A DNA stretch of 64,000 nucleotides from Muricea muricata (taxonomy: Eukaryota; Cnidaria; Anthozoa; Malacalcyonacea; Plexauridae): contig OY979725.1 in NCBI GenBank assembly GCA_963855995.1, positions 2,852,001 through 2,916,000 of the forward strand. The letters are read 5' to 3'. Every line of letters starts with the position of its first letter. Position 1 is the stretch's first letter. Below the pieces are notes generated by a model. It worked only from the letters and a program-made list of their open reading frames with translations. It was not told where the DNA came from and did not search any database. Positions 41,501-56,500 of this stretch are shown piece by piece. Made by a program: the position numbers and the translations under genes.

Positions 41501-44500
41501 TGAATGTTTATGAAACATAGGAACAGTCAAAAACATTTGCAATGAGGCCCACGTAAAGCGCTAAGAAATAACGACTCCTTTTAATTAAATCGCTGTGATT
41601 GCAATGGTAACTCTTGTGTTTATGATTATATATTGATTGCCAGAAAGTGTGCACAAGATGACTGGAACGATGTTGACAATTTGAAGAATTTTATTATAGA
41701 CGAACAACTCTGGGCTGTTTTCCAGTTAGGGTTTTTTTGCAAATCATTAATCAATTCAAACTAATTATAAAGTTGGAATAAACAACATGTTTTTAAACAA
41801 ATTTCCTAAACTACATGTTCATGGGGCTGCAAGGTATCTCGAACCTAGGTTAGCACTAACCCTGGCCACCCACTTTTTCCTCTGGGAAAAATCTGTCAAC
41901 TGGCAAATTGAAATACGAGGTAAATATAGGACAGTTTTCCAATTGCATTGGATATTTACAAAGTTACTACAAAGTTTCTCGCGACATATTAACTAATATA
42001 CAAACTACGGTTGAAAATTGAAAACATTGCTTTAAAATCTCACAGGCTAGGTTAGGTGCACACAGTGTCGTTTCCGAGCGTTTCATTCCGAATTATTTCA
42101 AAAAGCTTCCGAATCGTTGACCTAGTTTAATTAATGAAAACCAGCACGAGCCTCATCTAAGGACAAAAACTAAAAACAAGATTAGATTTTTCATAGTTCA
42201 TATTGTTTTCATTTTGACTGTTGTGAAAACGCTCGGAAACGACCTCATGTGCACATAGCCTTAATATCAGCTCATATTTTACTCATAACACTCGGAAACT
42301 AAATCTTTTCACATCCGGAAAAACAATGTAAGTTCACCTCATAGAGCATGCATGCAAGCATTCATGGGCATTACTGGACTTGAATATTGAAATTTCACTT
42401 AAGGAAGCTCTAGAGCAAAAGGGGGGAAGCAAGGTCTAGCATTCCAGCTGATCTGATCGTAGGGCAAAAGACCTAGAACTAGTTAACAGGATAAAAATCC
42501 ATTTTGCTGTTTTTAATAATTTAAATCATTGTTCTACGCTCGCTGAAAACTTTGTAATTGTGCTCAGTAATTAGAGAATTGAAAATTTTATGTAAATAGA
42601 TTTGAACAGATATTGACTACCTTTAATCGAAAAATGAATTTTTATTGACAGATAGTGAACGAAAATTTCCTCCCAGACAACGCTTGAGAAAAAAATTAAT
42701 TTCAGATGTGCATATATTTGGGGTGAGAAACATAAGACGTTCAATATACATAGTAAAAAATTATACACATCTCGAAACTGCCAAGTTGAGAAAAATTCAT
42801 CATCAACTGTACAGATTCACGGCGACAGGAATCGAAATTGGATTCGTCAATCGACGAGAAATATTGCTACCACTCATTGTGTCAAGTTTCACTCCTATCG
42901 GATTCGAAATTATAGAGCCCAAGGTTTTTTCAGAGTGTCGCCCAAGAAGAAAACAGAGATTAGCAGTATGTATAAAAGACCAGTCTTTGGTCCAGAAATA
43001 GTGAAAAACTATATATGGATACACAGGATATGCTCAAAAATTGAAATTCGCTACCTGCTGCGAGCATTGTTTCTTCCAATGACCTCAGAGATTATTTCGA
43101 GTATTAAATTGCCAAATAAAGAAAGGTCCTTTGAAAGAGTGAAATGAAAAGTGATTGCACGTGCATAGATATGCATACAGATATAGTATATTACGTACTC
43201 GTTCAGGCTTTCGCAAGAAGCCGTGCTTGCAATCGACGCTCTCATGCAACCGTACCAAGTTTTGCCGGTGGCGACCAATTGATATATTGCACTGGGCGTT
43301 TACGTTCGGAAATTGCACGTGGTTGCGAAATCATTGCAAGCACGAAAGCTTCTCTCTGTTCAACGACCGCGAGTGACTGATATTTCGAACTAATGATCGC
43401 TGCTGCGTGCAGTTGCATACAAGCACCGAACGGTTGCATGGCTGTTGCGAAATTGTAGTCGAGAGGATCGGCTTTAAATTTTTCTAACGACCGGACGTAC
43501 ATATTGTAAACTGTTGCTGCATTTTTTGGTTGAATAAGGCGGCTCATTGCAGTATTACGAAATCATTGTTATTCACTGTAAAAAATTTTAGTTATTGTCT
43601 AAGATGCTATTTTTATCAATATTTTTACAACCATTTTGGCGTGTTTTGACCAAATAATATGAGACAACCAATTATTTTAACAAAAGCTTTTTTATAGTGT
43701 TGATAAAACTAAAATACAACAGTGTATTTCAGAAGCTAGAAAACAATTATTTTCTTAACGTGATCCACTCACTATGTAATATGCTATTACCCTCAGGGGC
43801 CCTGAAAACTTACAAGGTAAGGTCAAGAAACCTATCCACTGAACCCCACGTCCTGCAAGAATATAGGTTGGGCTACCACTTGAAGATTCCCCATGGTGAG
43901 TGTACCCAGGTTGTCTATACTCATCACGACCGCCTCTTTCGGAAACAGGTTGTATAGGAAATTTAAAAAGAGCAATTATTTCGCAACAGCACACAGCAAC
44001 AACGGTTTTCAATATATACGTCTGGTCGTTGACTTTGAAAATCTCTTTACCACCATTTCGCAACTGCTAAGCATGCATTTTCTGTTGCGTTGCATTTGCT
44101 GATTAAGACACGTTAATTTAGACGACCAAATATTTTTAATGCACGTTGATTCAACCGCTGTAGAGAATGGTAGCTACCATCACAAGACGATCAGGCCTTG
44201 TGATTGCCCTTTTGAAACAAAAGTCATTGTTTGTGATTTGTTCTTTAGAAAACCTCTTTCTCTAGCTCATTGCCTTTCCATGGTATTGGTGGCGATCCAA
44301 GTACTATCTAAAGCTTATTTTTGTTCTTTGCTCTTTGGAAGCACATTTAAATGCACGACGTCAAATTTATAGTGATTATACTTTCATAGTCTTGTGTGAA
44401 ATTTAACAAATTTGAACGTTGTCACACGTCAGTCTCAAGCACAGGAAAACGTATCCCACGCGTTCTGTAAACTTGCTTCGTCATTTGCGACATTTTCTTG

Positions 44501-47500
44501 ACTTAAAATGGAAGCGGTATATAAGAACTTATCTTGCAATAAAGAACATTTTTTACATATATCTTATTGAATGGTTTGACATATAATCCGGCCGAGTATT
44601 TTACGAGTTTCGAACGTATTTTGCGAGAAACGAGATGCGAAAACCGTTTACACTGACATCATCATTCTTTAATCTGATTGGATAAATATACAAATACAAA
44701 AACTTGTCAATCAAGTTTTACATTTTTCATTTTGACTGCAAAAAGCCGGACTTTTGCTTCGTCTACACGAGAAAAACCGGTATGGACGAGGGCAAATACG
44801 GCTTTTACCGTGTAATCCGCTCTCAGATTTTTCGTGTTCTCGTGACCTTATTTGGTAAAATGGCGTGATTGTCATACAATAAATTGTTATACAGTAAATT
44901 CCGTCTCATCCTTCTAAATTCATAAGGAGTTGTTGGTGAACTTGTTTAGTGGAACGAGTCATTTCGTGACCCACAATTTATTTGATTAGAAAAGCTGATC
45001 TAAATTAGTATTAAAAATAACATTTTTCATTCTTGAAACCTGCTTGAAACGACAACTTGGTCGCCATCTTTCAAGGCAAATTGAAGGTCGCCATTGATAA
45101 AACTAGGAGCCGCAAAAGTCACCTTTTTCAAACCCTAGAAGACATTTGACTTAAACATGGTTAAAGGGTCGCCTTTTAACCATGTTTAAGTCAAATGTCT
45201 TCTAGACTTGAAACATGGTTAAAAGGCAGGTATGAAATTTTTGTTAGATATTTTTTATTATTCACTACTAAGAATTCCTTGAGAGCAAACATGACTGCTG
45301 ACATTCAGCCCTATCTAGAACCTTTAAATTACTTACATGCATCATCAACGGCTTGCATATGTTAATGAAAGACATTATATGGCACAAAGTCAAGAAATAA
45401 CATGCTTTTTGTAACATTTACCGAAGGGTAACGCTGAAGAAAAAAGGTGGGAAAATGATGGGAATATACATAAGATACAATATGTGTACCAAAAATGAAA
45501 GATTAAACAACCGCACCTACATATAACCATTCTTATTCTAATTTTATGTCAATTACAATTCTAATTCGACCGAGCCCCCAAAATATCTATCAACAATAAA
45601 TACATCTTATTACCGCACCACGCAAATCAATTCAACCGCAACAATCTAGAACCCACGGTATACTTCTCACGATCGCAGCACATATATAGTTGAGACATTA
45701 TTTTCCACGAGAAAAACCTCGCTATTAAACACATTTCTAAATTTCGAACACAATTTTCACACTGGTGTATCAATTAACAGTGTGCAATAAGTTTCAAAGT
45801 TCAAGAATAGACAATATATATTATAACCCCATAATTTTTGACAAAAAATTGCAACTCTTTTACTCCTAATTTGGAAGGACCCTACTGAAAAGGCACCCAG
45901 GCCAAAAGCTCACTTAAAAATTAACATAAATACATATACACAACGCGGGTTTTTCTAACGCATGGGGCTCTAAGCAACCAAAACGAAATCAAAACAGTCA
46001 ATTCGTTAGCTATAATTAGACTTGTTGACGAAAGTTCATCGACTTTTTACGGTCGCTCAGATACAAACGGCGACAGTGTTTTTTAGTATTGGTATAAAAA
46101 CCAGACCGCCATCTTGGAGATATAAATAAAAACTACCGAATCTCCATGATTAAAACGTGACCCACGATTCCTGTTTAAAGAAACAATCGATGACTGTTAT
46201 TTCGCTTCGAACCCGATGCGACCAATATAGGCTAACACGCATTAACAATTCGAGATTCGAGATGAAAGCCAATATGTATTTAACAAATATTTATAAATAC
46301 ACTATATACAACAACGTGAGCTGTTAATCTGTTTGCTCATTTTCTTCACAGATTTGGCAGCAAATAAATATTAATCATCGTGTACTTGAGAAGTGCCAAA
46401 TGAAACTTTTCAAGTAAAAATTTATGGCATGCTTCAGGATCATTTCACAAAGCTTTCTTTTTAAACGCACTTGTATATGCTCAATTAGTGTTGGAAATGA
46501 ACGGAATTTGACAATTGTTATTGTCCAACGAAGTTTGGCAAAAAAATTAGCTTTACATAACCTTGCCATAGAATTGACACCCAGACAGTTTTGTAAAACG
46601 CATATATTGTGTTTTATAAAGGTATAAAACTTCTGCCGGGTTATTGTACCAACCGATTTCGGATTTGTTTTTCGTATACGAACAAATGAACAATATAATT
46701 TTTGATGCTTGAACAGAAAAAACGATACGAATCTTTATATATATAGAAACTGTCATTATGCAAACGAGAAGCGAATACTTAGGCAGCATTTTTTATCAAA
46801 TCAATTTGTTCGCAAAATTTGTGTGAACAAAATAAAATGCTGAAGCGTACCATATCAATATAGTTCAAAAGAATCTTGTAAGATACAATGCTGTATGTAT
46901 ATACACTATTGAATCGTCCGGCAGTAGACAGTTTAATTTCCTACACATATAAATTAATAAATAATGTTTCTTCAAAAATGTGCTATAGCTCTGAAATGCC
47001 GTGTCAATGAGACGAATTCGTGACAGTTTGTACAGATTGTACGGTATTCTTTGTCCGAGAGAACAAACTCGAAAATGTCTGCTTCAGTCGACGCCAAATG
47101 TTCCAATACGCTTTCCTGTAATCCGTGTTGTACCCGCCGTAAACAAACACGTTGACAGCCGAATTCGACCCCACCATGCACAATGCTATGACGATAACAG
47201 GTCGGGGAACCGGACAGGTTCTGCACCATACTTCTATGACATCAATGATGGTAATAGGTAAACACAGTACAATGAAAAAGCCCATTATAGCAAGTACAGT
47301 TCTGGTTGCTTTTCTCGTTCGTGATGTGCTCAGGGGTAGGCTACTGGTGCTGGTCGAGTTTTGAGAGGTTATGCGAGGCTTCCTCAAGCCCCCACCGCCG
47401 TTGTTAAGGTTATCATTACAACTTTCACAAGCGCGGCTCATTTCCGATTGAATCGGACTCGCTTGTTGTTGGACGCTCAACTGAGCAACAACTTTACCGT

Positions 47501-50500
47501 CAGTGTCTTGAGCCGGAACTTCTTCTTGCTTTAACTCGTCGCCATCATTATTATTGTTACTCATTTCTGCTTCTTCTTCGTGTTTCAAAGAAGTGTCATT
47601 AACAGATTTCGTTGCTTTGTCTTTCTCCGTCGCGTTTGCATTATCAGCTTTAGAAACAGCGTTTTGGGTCTCAGTATCATTTTGCGACTGTTTGGATGCA
47701 CATGCATCGCTTTGCCTACGGGAATCAAACGCCTGGTTTATAGCTGCGTGGTTCACGGCAATCTCGTGCGCTCGTATGTGACTGATATGCCTGCGCGTCG
47801 CGCGAAATATATAGGTGTATGTGATCATCATTATGGTTAACGGTGTCACATCGACGATACAAACATACATTATAAGATATTCGTCCGTAAGCGTTGCACT
47901 AAATCGACAAATTTTCCCGGGTTCTTCGGGGTTTTTTTGCCAGCCCACTATGATACAACCAGATAGGATAAGGCAAAACAACCATGTTAGACCAATGACG
48001 ATCTTATAGCCGAATGTCTTTACAGCGTTTGCATAGGAGAACGGTTTAGACACGGCAATGAAGCGATCCAAGGCAATTAATGCCAAATTAAAATTAGAAG
48101 CACTGTGGAATAGAATGATCAGCGAGATCACAACATCACAACGTACCAAGCTCTCGTTGCCGGTGTTCAACAACCCGGCCGTACGGATTGGCAACGACAA
48201 CGCGCCCTGAAAAAAGTCACTGACGGCCAAATTCACGATTAAATAATTGGCAGGATTTTGAAGGCGACGATTTGAGAACACGGCTAAAATGACCAAAACA
48301 TTTCCAATCACAGTCACTACGGCGATCAGTAATAGCACCGCCACGAATAAGATATCGCGCCAATCCATCATGCAGATTGGAAACCGTCAATATCAACTGC
48401 TGCACAATCTTTAGGTAGTTCCAGAAGTTATATCGCCCGAGTCACAATGTATATTTAGTTGCTTGGAAAATGCAAATTAGTTCAGTTTTGTCCACAGGTA
48501 TATTCCTCCAACCAACAAAGTCTATAGGGACTCTACCAATATTGAATGTCGTCTATCTAACGAATCGTCCAGGTCTGTGTACAGGCTCGGTCAAACACGG
48601 TTTCCCACAGAAAATTGGGTTACATAACATCCAATGTTGTATCTGAGCTGGTCACGCTGTAGACGCTTTGTTCACTTTACTTCGAAAATGTCTTTTACGC
48701 GATATGCAGTTTATGTGACCACTAGAGTTGTTACGAAGAACTGGTTGCAGTTCTGAAATGCAGGAGCAGTTTATATTTTTCTTTCTTCGCAATCGCTTCG
48801 ACTACTACCGCAGTTTAGAGCTTAAATACTCATGTTTACCAAACGGTCTTCTATAAGTGCGGTTGAGTCTCTTTGAAAAATATTACAAGTTAAGTCGAAA
48901 TCTTCAATCCACCTTGAGGCGCTTCGGGAAATACAGCGAGTCTCATCAAAAGCGACAAACGTTTATCACTAGTTCCATTTTTATTTCGACAGGCGACGTG
49001 TCATACGATCTTAGTTGCACCTCTTTGTAATTTTTTTTTACCAATCTCTCTCGTTATTGTTCTGGAATCGCTTCGAGCAGTGAGACAGCCAACGATATCG
49101 AAAAGTGGCTTCAAAACAGAGATCGCCTTATACTCAGTTCTCTTGACTTGTGCACAAGAAACAACGGAAACTACGGTCCTCTTTCTGCCCAATAATAAGC
49201 ACTCTGTTGTGCTTCGAAGACACGGCGCACAACTTTACTCCTTCACAAGTTCCGTGGTGAATTTTAAACAACGTTCGCCCAAACGACACTTTCGCAACAC
49301 TAGCCGACACTTCCTTTCGTTAGAATCCCTAGTCTTTTCCTGACACAAAACGATGACGAAACCTTTAAATTCGTTGAATTCTTTGTGAGAACGTTTACAC
49401 TGAGGCAGTAGTTAGTCACGCTTGGTAGTTTTTCAAGTGCACAGGCCAACACTGAACGGAAGAATGATATGGACAAAATTAGAAACATTGGCGTAAATTG
49501 CAAACTTTTTTTAAGGGTATATAGTTTCCTACCAATATATATGCTGCATATGTATACAAGTGTGTCAATATTAGATAGGCCACCAAAGTCTGACATTAAC
49601 GGTCGTTTAAACTCTTAAAGTTATTTGCCATTAAGATATATACTTTGATAAGAGGTACATGCCGGCGCCGCGCAGCCCGCCATTGGCTAAGGATTTTACT
49701 AAGAACGGATAATATGGTACTAAGAATTTAAAATCGTCTTTGATGCACACTACTGAGAATATACATAAAATATTACCACAACAACTCCATGCATATCGAG
49801 GACCAGCCTGTGCGCAGGCTAACTAGCTAATGTATTTTCCTTGTGTAATCAGCTTATTTAAACATTCATCTTTTGCAAACAAACAAAACTTGCTAAAAAT
49901 TTATAATCAGAATCTGCACGCCCATACTGAGTGTAACGAAATCTCGCACTCGCTGTAAAACAACTTTCAAACTAAAGGAAACCACCGAGAAGTTTCATTA
50001 TACGTGTGTTTTAAGAGACTTAAATGAGAATCAAGACTATAATCTGAAAGATAACTCTTTGAACAATGGTTAAGTCTACTTCTCAAATTAATTGTTTAAC
50101 GTATGCACACTGGAAGAAATTAAAAATCTATATTGTAGAATTAGATATAGATCCTTTATGCAAGTATAGAATGGATTTCCGTAATAATTCCACCTACATG
50201 TATGTCAGTTTTATATTATAAAAACGCCCGGCAAATGCATGGATTCTGGAAAAATCTATACCATTGAATTCCATATATAGTGTAGAAGACATTTCTCTAC
50301 TATATGTATGAAAATTTTTTTGTCAATGTTATCTATTTAGATTCAAAATATTGAAGGTGTCAAAGCAGTGCAAACGTATTACGTATTACGTACTGGGTCA
50401 AAAATGTCAAGAGATGCGATATCGGAGGATGTAAAATCGTAAACTGGCGTACATTAGAAAGACGTACTAGGAAATTCCTTTCATTGATCGAATGTTCTAA

Positions 50501-53500
50501 GACTGTTTTTCGAAATGGCTTAAACCTTGGTGGATATTTTGAATTTTGCAGGAGTAAAAAACTTGGACAAATCACCTACATAAACCACACACTAGATTTA
50601 CTAGAAACAATTGTCAAAGTATTTCTTCCTTTAAGGTCTTCTTTTAAGTAAATGCATGGAATCGGTAAAGTTAGTATATTTAAGGTTAGACATAAACTTA
50701 AGAAATACAATTCATGAACATCTGCTAGGATTTTTTTATATGATAGACTATACTTTATTGTGTATTTTAGAAAATAAGAAGACCTGAACATAGATATGAC
50801 AACAAGATCAATCTTTTCAGGCAATTTTATAGATTGTATTTATATATGCTTGAATGAAGTATAATAATATTATTATCATATTATTATACTGCACAAATGC
50901 TACATCAGTTTTGCAACATCAGTCATGAATTCAATTAGAGATATTCATCTCAACCATTAATTAGGCCCATTTGCTTAAATGAAAGAGATTCCTTATCTTA
51001 TTCCATCGTTCCATTCAGTGGCATACATTGGAGAAAATAATCTATCACAACTTTTTACTAAATAAAACATACATGTGGGCTGGAGTCACTTATTGTGCAA
51101 TACTGCCTAAAAAAACTTGCCAAGTAGCGTTGTTTGAAAACCAAAATGATTTCAAATAGCCCCAGTGAATGGATAAACCTATCAGTAAAAAAAATGGCCG
51201 CGGAAATGACATTCATACCGTGATCTCGCACAATTCAATCGTATGGATTTTGCTAGAATCTATGGATTTGCCAGACTGATTTTTCACAGTATTTAAACAC
51301 ACTATTGTAGTACGGAAACATAATTATTATGGAAAATCCATTTCACCTCCAGTAAAAGTCTATGCCAAAATTTCCATGTCATAATTTTTTTCCTAACTAC
51401 AGACAACTTCAAAAAACTGGCAGGATTTAAACTTGTGATCTCCACGCACACAGCATGCTTGCCGTATAGGCTATATATATATACTCGCGCAGCATGGATT
51501 TCCGGATGTAATTTTCTGATAACGAAAACTTCATTATTATGGTACATTTTCCATTTGGAAAAAATTTTATATGGCATGAGTTTTTACAATGATCGTAATT
51601 CGTAACCTACTAAAAATGTATGACTTCTTATTTTGAAATCATATGAACTTGGACATCAACTGATATTAGACTACAACACGAGATTAGGCGACGCCGACAT
51701 GCTTAATCAAGCCTACTTCCTAAGCCTAAATGGATATTATAAATAGCACAAGAGTCTACAGAGAGTTCCTCGAATATTTACATGGTGAAAATAAAATTGA
51801 GTATAATTTTGTGGAAGCACCACGAAAAACACCTTCATTATCAACCGATCCGAACGTTGTATTCCAATAAAATTACTGGTTACAACGTTTGATAATTCCA
51901 ATAGTTACTGGAATTGTCATTTCATGCACATAAAATGAACCCTGACCCAAACCCCAACCCTAACCCTAACCGTGATAATCCCAATAATTTATTGGATACA
52001 ATAATTTTATTAGGATACAACGTTCGGATCGGGTGTCATTATTAGCGTAGATGAAGATCAGACGTTACGGATAGAAAGCTTTGCGACAGTAAATTTACCG
52101 TAACAATAATATTGCACCAATATTTTATTAGTTAAAAGAACCAAAAACACTGATTTTTCAACCCTTGAAGAAGACAACCAATTTTAAATGGTTATTTTAA
52201 CTAAAAAACCTACAGTGTCTATTTGGTGTTTCCACAGAATTATACTCGGAAATCTACAGAGGGTACAGTAATTTCAATTAAAAATCAAGTTTTTAATTAA
52301 AAAGGGGAACGTAGCTATTGGGGTGGGGGCAAATTCAAATCACGGATGCCAGCAGGGACCGCGGAGCGAGGTGGCTGGCTGGGCTAAAGCCCCACCAATA
52401 ATTTTCGTTCAATACATATGTTTGCATTAAAAATATAAGAATCGATCGCAAAAACTATATGCCACTTCATGATGATTGTTGAAATTAGAAGTGTTTCCAG
52501 GCATCTCGGGGCTCTTGATTTCAAAAATTTCCCCTCTAGATATCTCACACCTTCGGTGCTCGATTAGCCCCACCAATAAAACCGCTCCGCGGTCCCTGGC
52601 CAGACCATGGGTGTTGAGGATACAGCTTATTCAATCAAGTTTGACATCCACAATAGTGAAAGGTGCAATATGAGCGACCAAAGAATCAGTCGAGAAAATA
52701 CAGTTTCAAAAAAAAAATCAGCACATTGGTGGCCTTACAAATATAGTATTTAGTAGCTATGATATATTTTTACATCTGCTTGTGAAACTGTGATTAGTCC
52801 CATTATTTTTTGTCACTGCATATTGCACATTTGACTATTGTCGACGTCAATCTTAATTGAATTGGCTGTATGCTGGTCAATTGTCTAAGCACTTTGTTCC
52901 ATTATTGTGAATGTATGGCGTAATGTTCCGTTGCTATGGCAACACTTGCGTATGAAATTTACTCAAAAATCATATATTATGCTGGATAAGTAAAAAAGAA
53001 ACACCGCGACTCCCAATTTTTTCTTTGCTTTATATTTCAAACACCACAGACTAACATTGTGCAAAATTGAAAAGAATTCTATAATGCTAATTTTTTAAAA
53101 TGCGAAAATGCTGTTTCCCTAAAAAACCCCATTTTTTGGCATTATAGAATTTTTAATTTTTTGTATGATACAAGATTTTTGTGCTACAATACAAAATTTA
53201 AAGATAGGTCACTGTATAGCACATTTATTTTCTAAAATTTAATTTTTTGATGGCGTCAACGATTAGAAATCCAACTGTAGTTTACGAGTTTTTAACGGGC
53301 GTAATCATGGCGTCAGCATCTCGCAAAACATGTAGTATTCGATGTTCTACCTAACTACTTGTTGTAAACGTGATATGTAAGGTGTAAATAACATTAAATT
53401 TGGCCACTGCCGTCTTTGTTTAAAGTATTTGTGAGAATTAGCTACTATATCGAGCCATCTTAATTATTTTCCTTCCTTCCTTCGTTACTCTGAGCATTTT

Positions 53501-56500
53501 TCTGTTATTTGCAATCATAATTGTTCTGTCCGTTATTATATAGTTATTTATAGCTGGTCAAAATTTTTAAATTGCTCTGGATGTCCAAACCGCATGCATT
53601 AAGACACGCTCAAAATTTCTTCTTAATAATTGCTACAGCCTCTGTTATATTGTTGAGTTTACCAGTTCAATACCAACTCATTTACTGTGATAACAATTGC
53701 TTTATAAAATAAAACTTTTTAAATTCGCTTTGTAGATTTTGACTTGCCTAATTTATATCATTGACGAACAAATTCGTGCAATTCTGTCAAAGATTCATAC
53801 ATTCAACAAATCAGTTGATCTTCAGGGCCAACAGTCAGTAGTTCAGACGTCAAATACCACACGGAGGGTCTTTCATAATTTTAAAAACGTTGACTATTGC
53901 TAATGGCATTGTGCGAGTTGCTCTATTTTGAACAAATTAATTTACCTCAAAGAGCATGAAAACGCCAGATATTTTAACTTTTACAGTTTTTGTTAGGCAA
54001 AATAGACATTTAAACACTAAGTAGATTTGAGTTTCACGAGAAAATAGAAAAACCGCCTAGAAAATTTATGCCAGAAATGCATGGAATTAGCCGGTAAGAA
54101 CAAACATATATGCATTGCAATTAATTACTTAAGTGAAAATTGAATTTATTACTATTTAGTCGTCCTTGCATTGAGACTCAGAACACTAAACCCTTCCTAC
54201 TTCTTTGACGCCAATATGTAGCAATTAACGAGCCTTCATCGAAAATGTATGTATCAGTTTTGTATGATTATGCATAAAAATTCTTAAATGAGAAATCATT
54301 TCTATATATATATTGTCAAAGACGTTTTCTGCGACGACGAAGTATTTGGAACAAAGCCCAAAATTGGTCACTTTAATCTTTCGAAATTTTATTGTTCAAA
54401 TTATATGTATAAATACTGTTTAGGAAGTTTATATCGGACCACGACTGGTCTCAACCTCAAAACCTTGACAAAGAAAAGGTTTTGCGTTAATTTCATGCTT
54501 AAAATACTCGTGAATAATAGCTAGACTTCGTCTTCGTATAAAACGCAGTATTCCGCAAGAACTGTTTTGAAATACTAAGTATAATAGCGTATACAGGAGT
54601 AGCAACATGATTCAATCCATCAATAATTAACGTTAACCTGTCGAGTTGACAGGGCCTTACTGAAATATACTAGCTGATGCTCTCAGTTAAACACAGTTAA
54701 ACAAATCAAAAAGAGGGTAAATATACATAACGAAAGGGAGAGCACATGAATACACACAACAACAATAGCAAATAAATTACTTTTGCCTTTGGTATTGAAA
54801 ATCTTTATGGCTTCAATCGCTTAAGAAATTAAACCATAAAATCAAGGTAAATAAAACGACCTGCCTCACAAATGGATATAAGATGAAACGCTTACTATAT
54901 ACTCTTTCACAACTGATAAATTAGCAATCAACTCTTACCTTTCTTAATTATTGAGACAATACAAAGAGCTTTTCGCGTGAGAAAAACGCTCCACCTCAAA
55001 AACAGTAAACTTATTAAGATATAAGTATTCTTTGTTCAAACTGTCAATGTTTTCTCGTCAGTTTCTTTCGTCACGATCCTTATGTTTCAAACGTCTTACA
55101 ACGGGAAAATGAATCACGAGCCTCGAAGGCGGTCTCCTTTCCTCTTCGAGTGTTTAATGTATTCGTCTTACGTGCTACCTGCAGTGACTTAAATTGTAGA
55201 ATAAAAAGCCGTCATGGACAACTGCTTATCGCTCTTTTTTGTCAGTTGAGAGCAGATATTTTTGTACATTACTCCTGCTGTTTTCAAAACGTGCTTGCAT
55301 ACAACTCGAAAGTCAAACTTCGTGGCCCTGCGTTTTACGATAATTTAGAGTTAGAAGATTCAGTTCACGGTTGACCTGCCAAGATGCAATGATTCCCTTG
55401 CCAGTTTAAGGACTATCTGACAATGTGATACGTTTTTAAGGAGCTCTGCTCTGGATAAGCGTCTTATCGAATCAGCAATCATCTCATTATGAAACAACGT
55501 CAAGGCGAAAGGTGTTTTCGTCAATTTCGTCTTTATTGTATAGATTCTCTAAACAATGTTGCTAAATGCATCCAATTGCACCTGCTTCAGTTCAGTTCAG
55601 CCAAAGAACTGAAATTTAAACCTGAACTTACTAGACTCGGAGGCTGGTATTTCCATCACGATCCATTACCTTGCCATTAATTGTCATGCGTAGAATAAGC
55701 AGCGGACTGATGTTTGGTCTGTTTATTTTATCTTCAGGACCTTAATGTTCTTTTGCTTGCTCTCAAACATCACCCAAAATCGTCTACTAGGAATGTTGTT
55801 CCTGTATTTTAATTTTTCTTTTCACGTCCAACATTACTTCTTCTGTTCGACTTAAATTCCTCGATCCTGCTTTGGTCGTCTTCCCCAAAGCGTCTACAGA
55901 CTCTCGAAAGAGACAAAAAATGACTTCAACTCGAAAATGCTGAACTTTAATATAAGTTTCACCAGTTAATCTGTTGGAGGGGCCATTCACCTTTCGTACA
56001 ACCGACCCCTGGTGTCAACTACCCACAACATCTGCTTGCTTCTGTCTACCTTTTCTGTGAAAATAAGTCTTCAATTTCAAAACCTTCCTCACAGATATGA
56101 AAAACTAGATTCATTAATCTGATTAATAAACGTCCTCCAGCCCAAGCATTCTTCTCATTTTATAATTGCATTGTAGCTTGATTACTGACAGGCTGTCTCT
56201 CAAACGGAATAGACCATTCCCCTATTAGACAAACTTTTGAATTCGGAAAATTTAATTAGCACAGCTGGAAAGAGCATCCTAAATTTCATAATACAATTGT
56301 GAAGTTTGGTTGCAAAATATTGCAAAATGTGGAAAATATAGTCCCGTAAATTTTGCGAATTTTCTAATATACATTTGTATTACACACGGAAAAGCGTTAC
56401 CACTATGTGGAAATGTGGTAACGCTTTTCCCCGCGTAATACAAAAGTATAGAAAATTTGGAAACTTTGTATTACTGTATTTTCGACATTTGACAATATTT

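Larger units (their letters stand above)
39269..47003. other. Left part of the large EF-hand gene intron
   Basis: No exon of the host gene was found. Content: an imperfect CATATGATTTTTTA repeat (39665-39742), a four-unit satellite (40808-41347), a MITE (42048-42260), a hairpin (45133-45206), and three open frames of doubtful status at 42645-43001 (plus), 43242-43547 and 43814-44063 (minus). The remainder is AT-rich. Confidence 0.5.

Noticed and set aside
42645-43001. 118-codon plus-strand frame
   Set aside because: It starts with a non-ATG codon, overlaps an equally open antisense frame, and shows no domain or splice partner, so it is probably chance.
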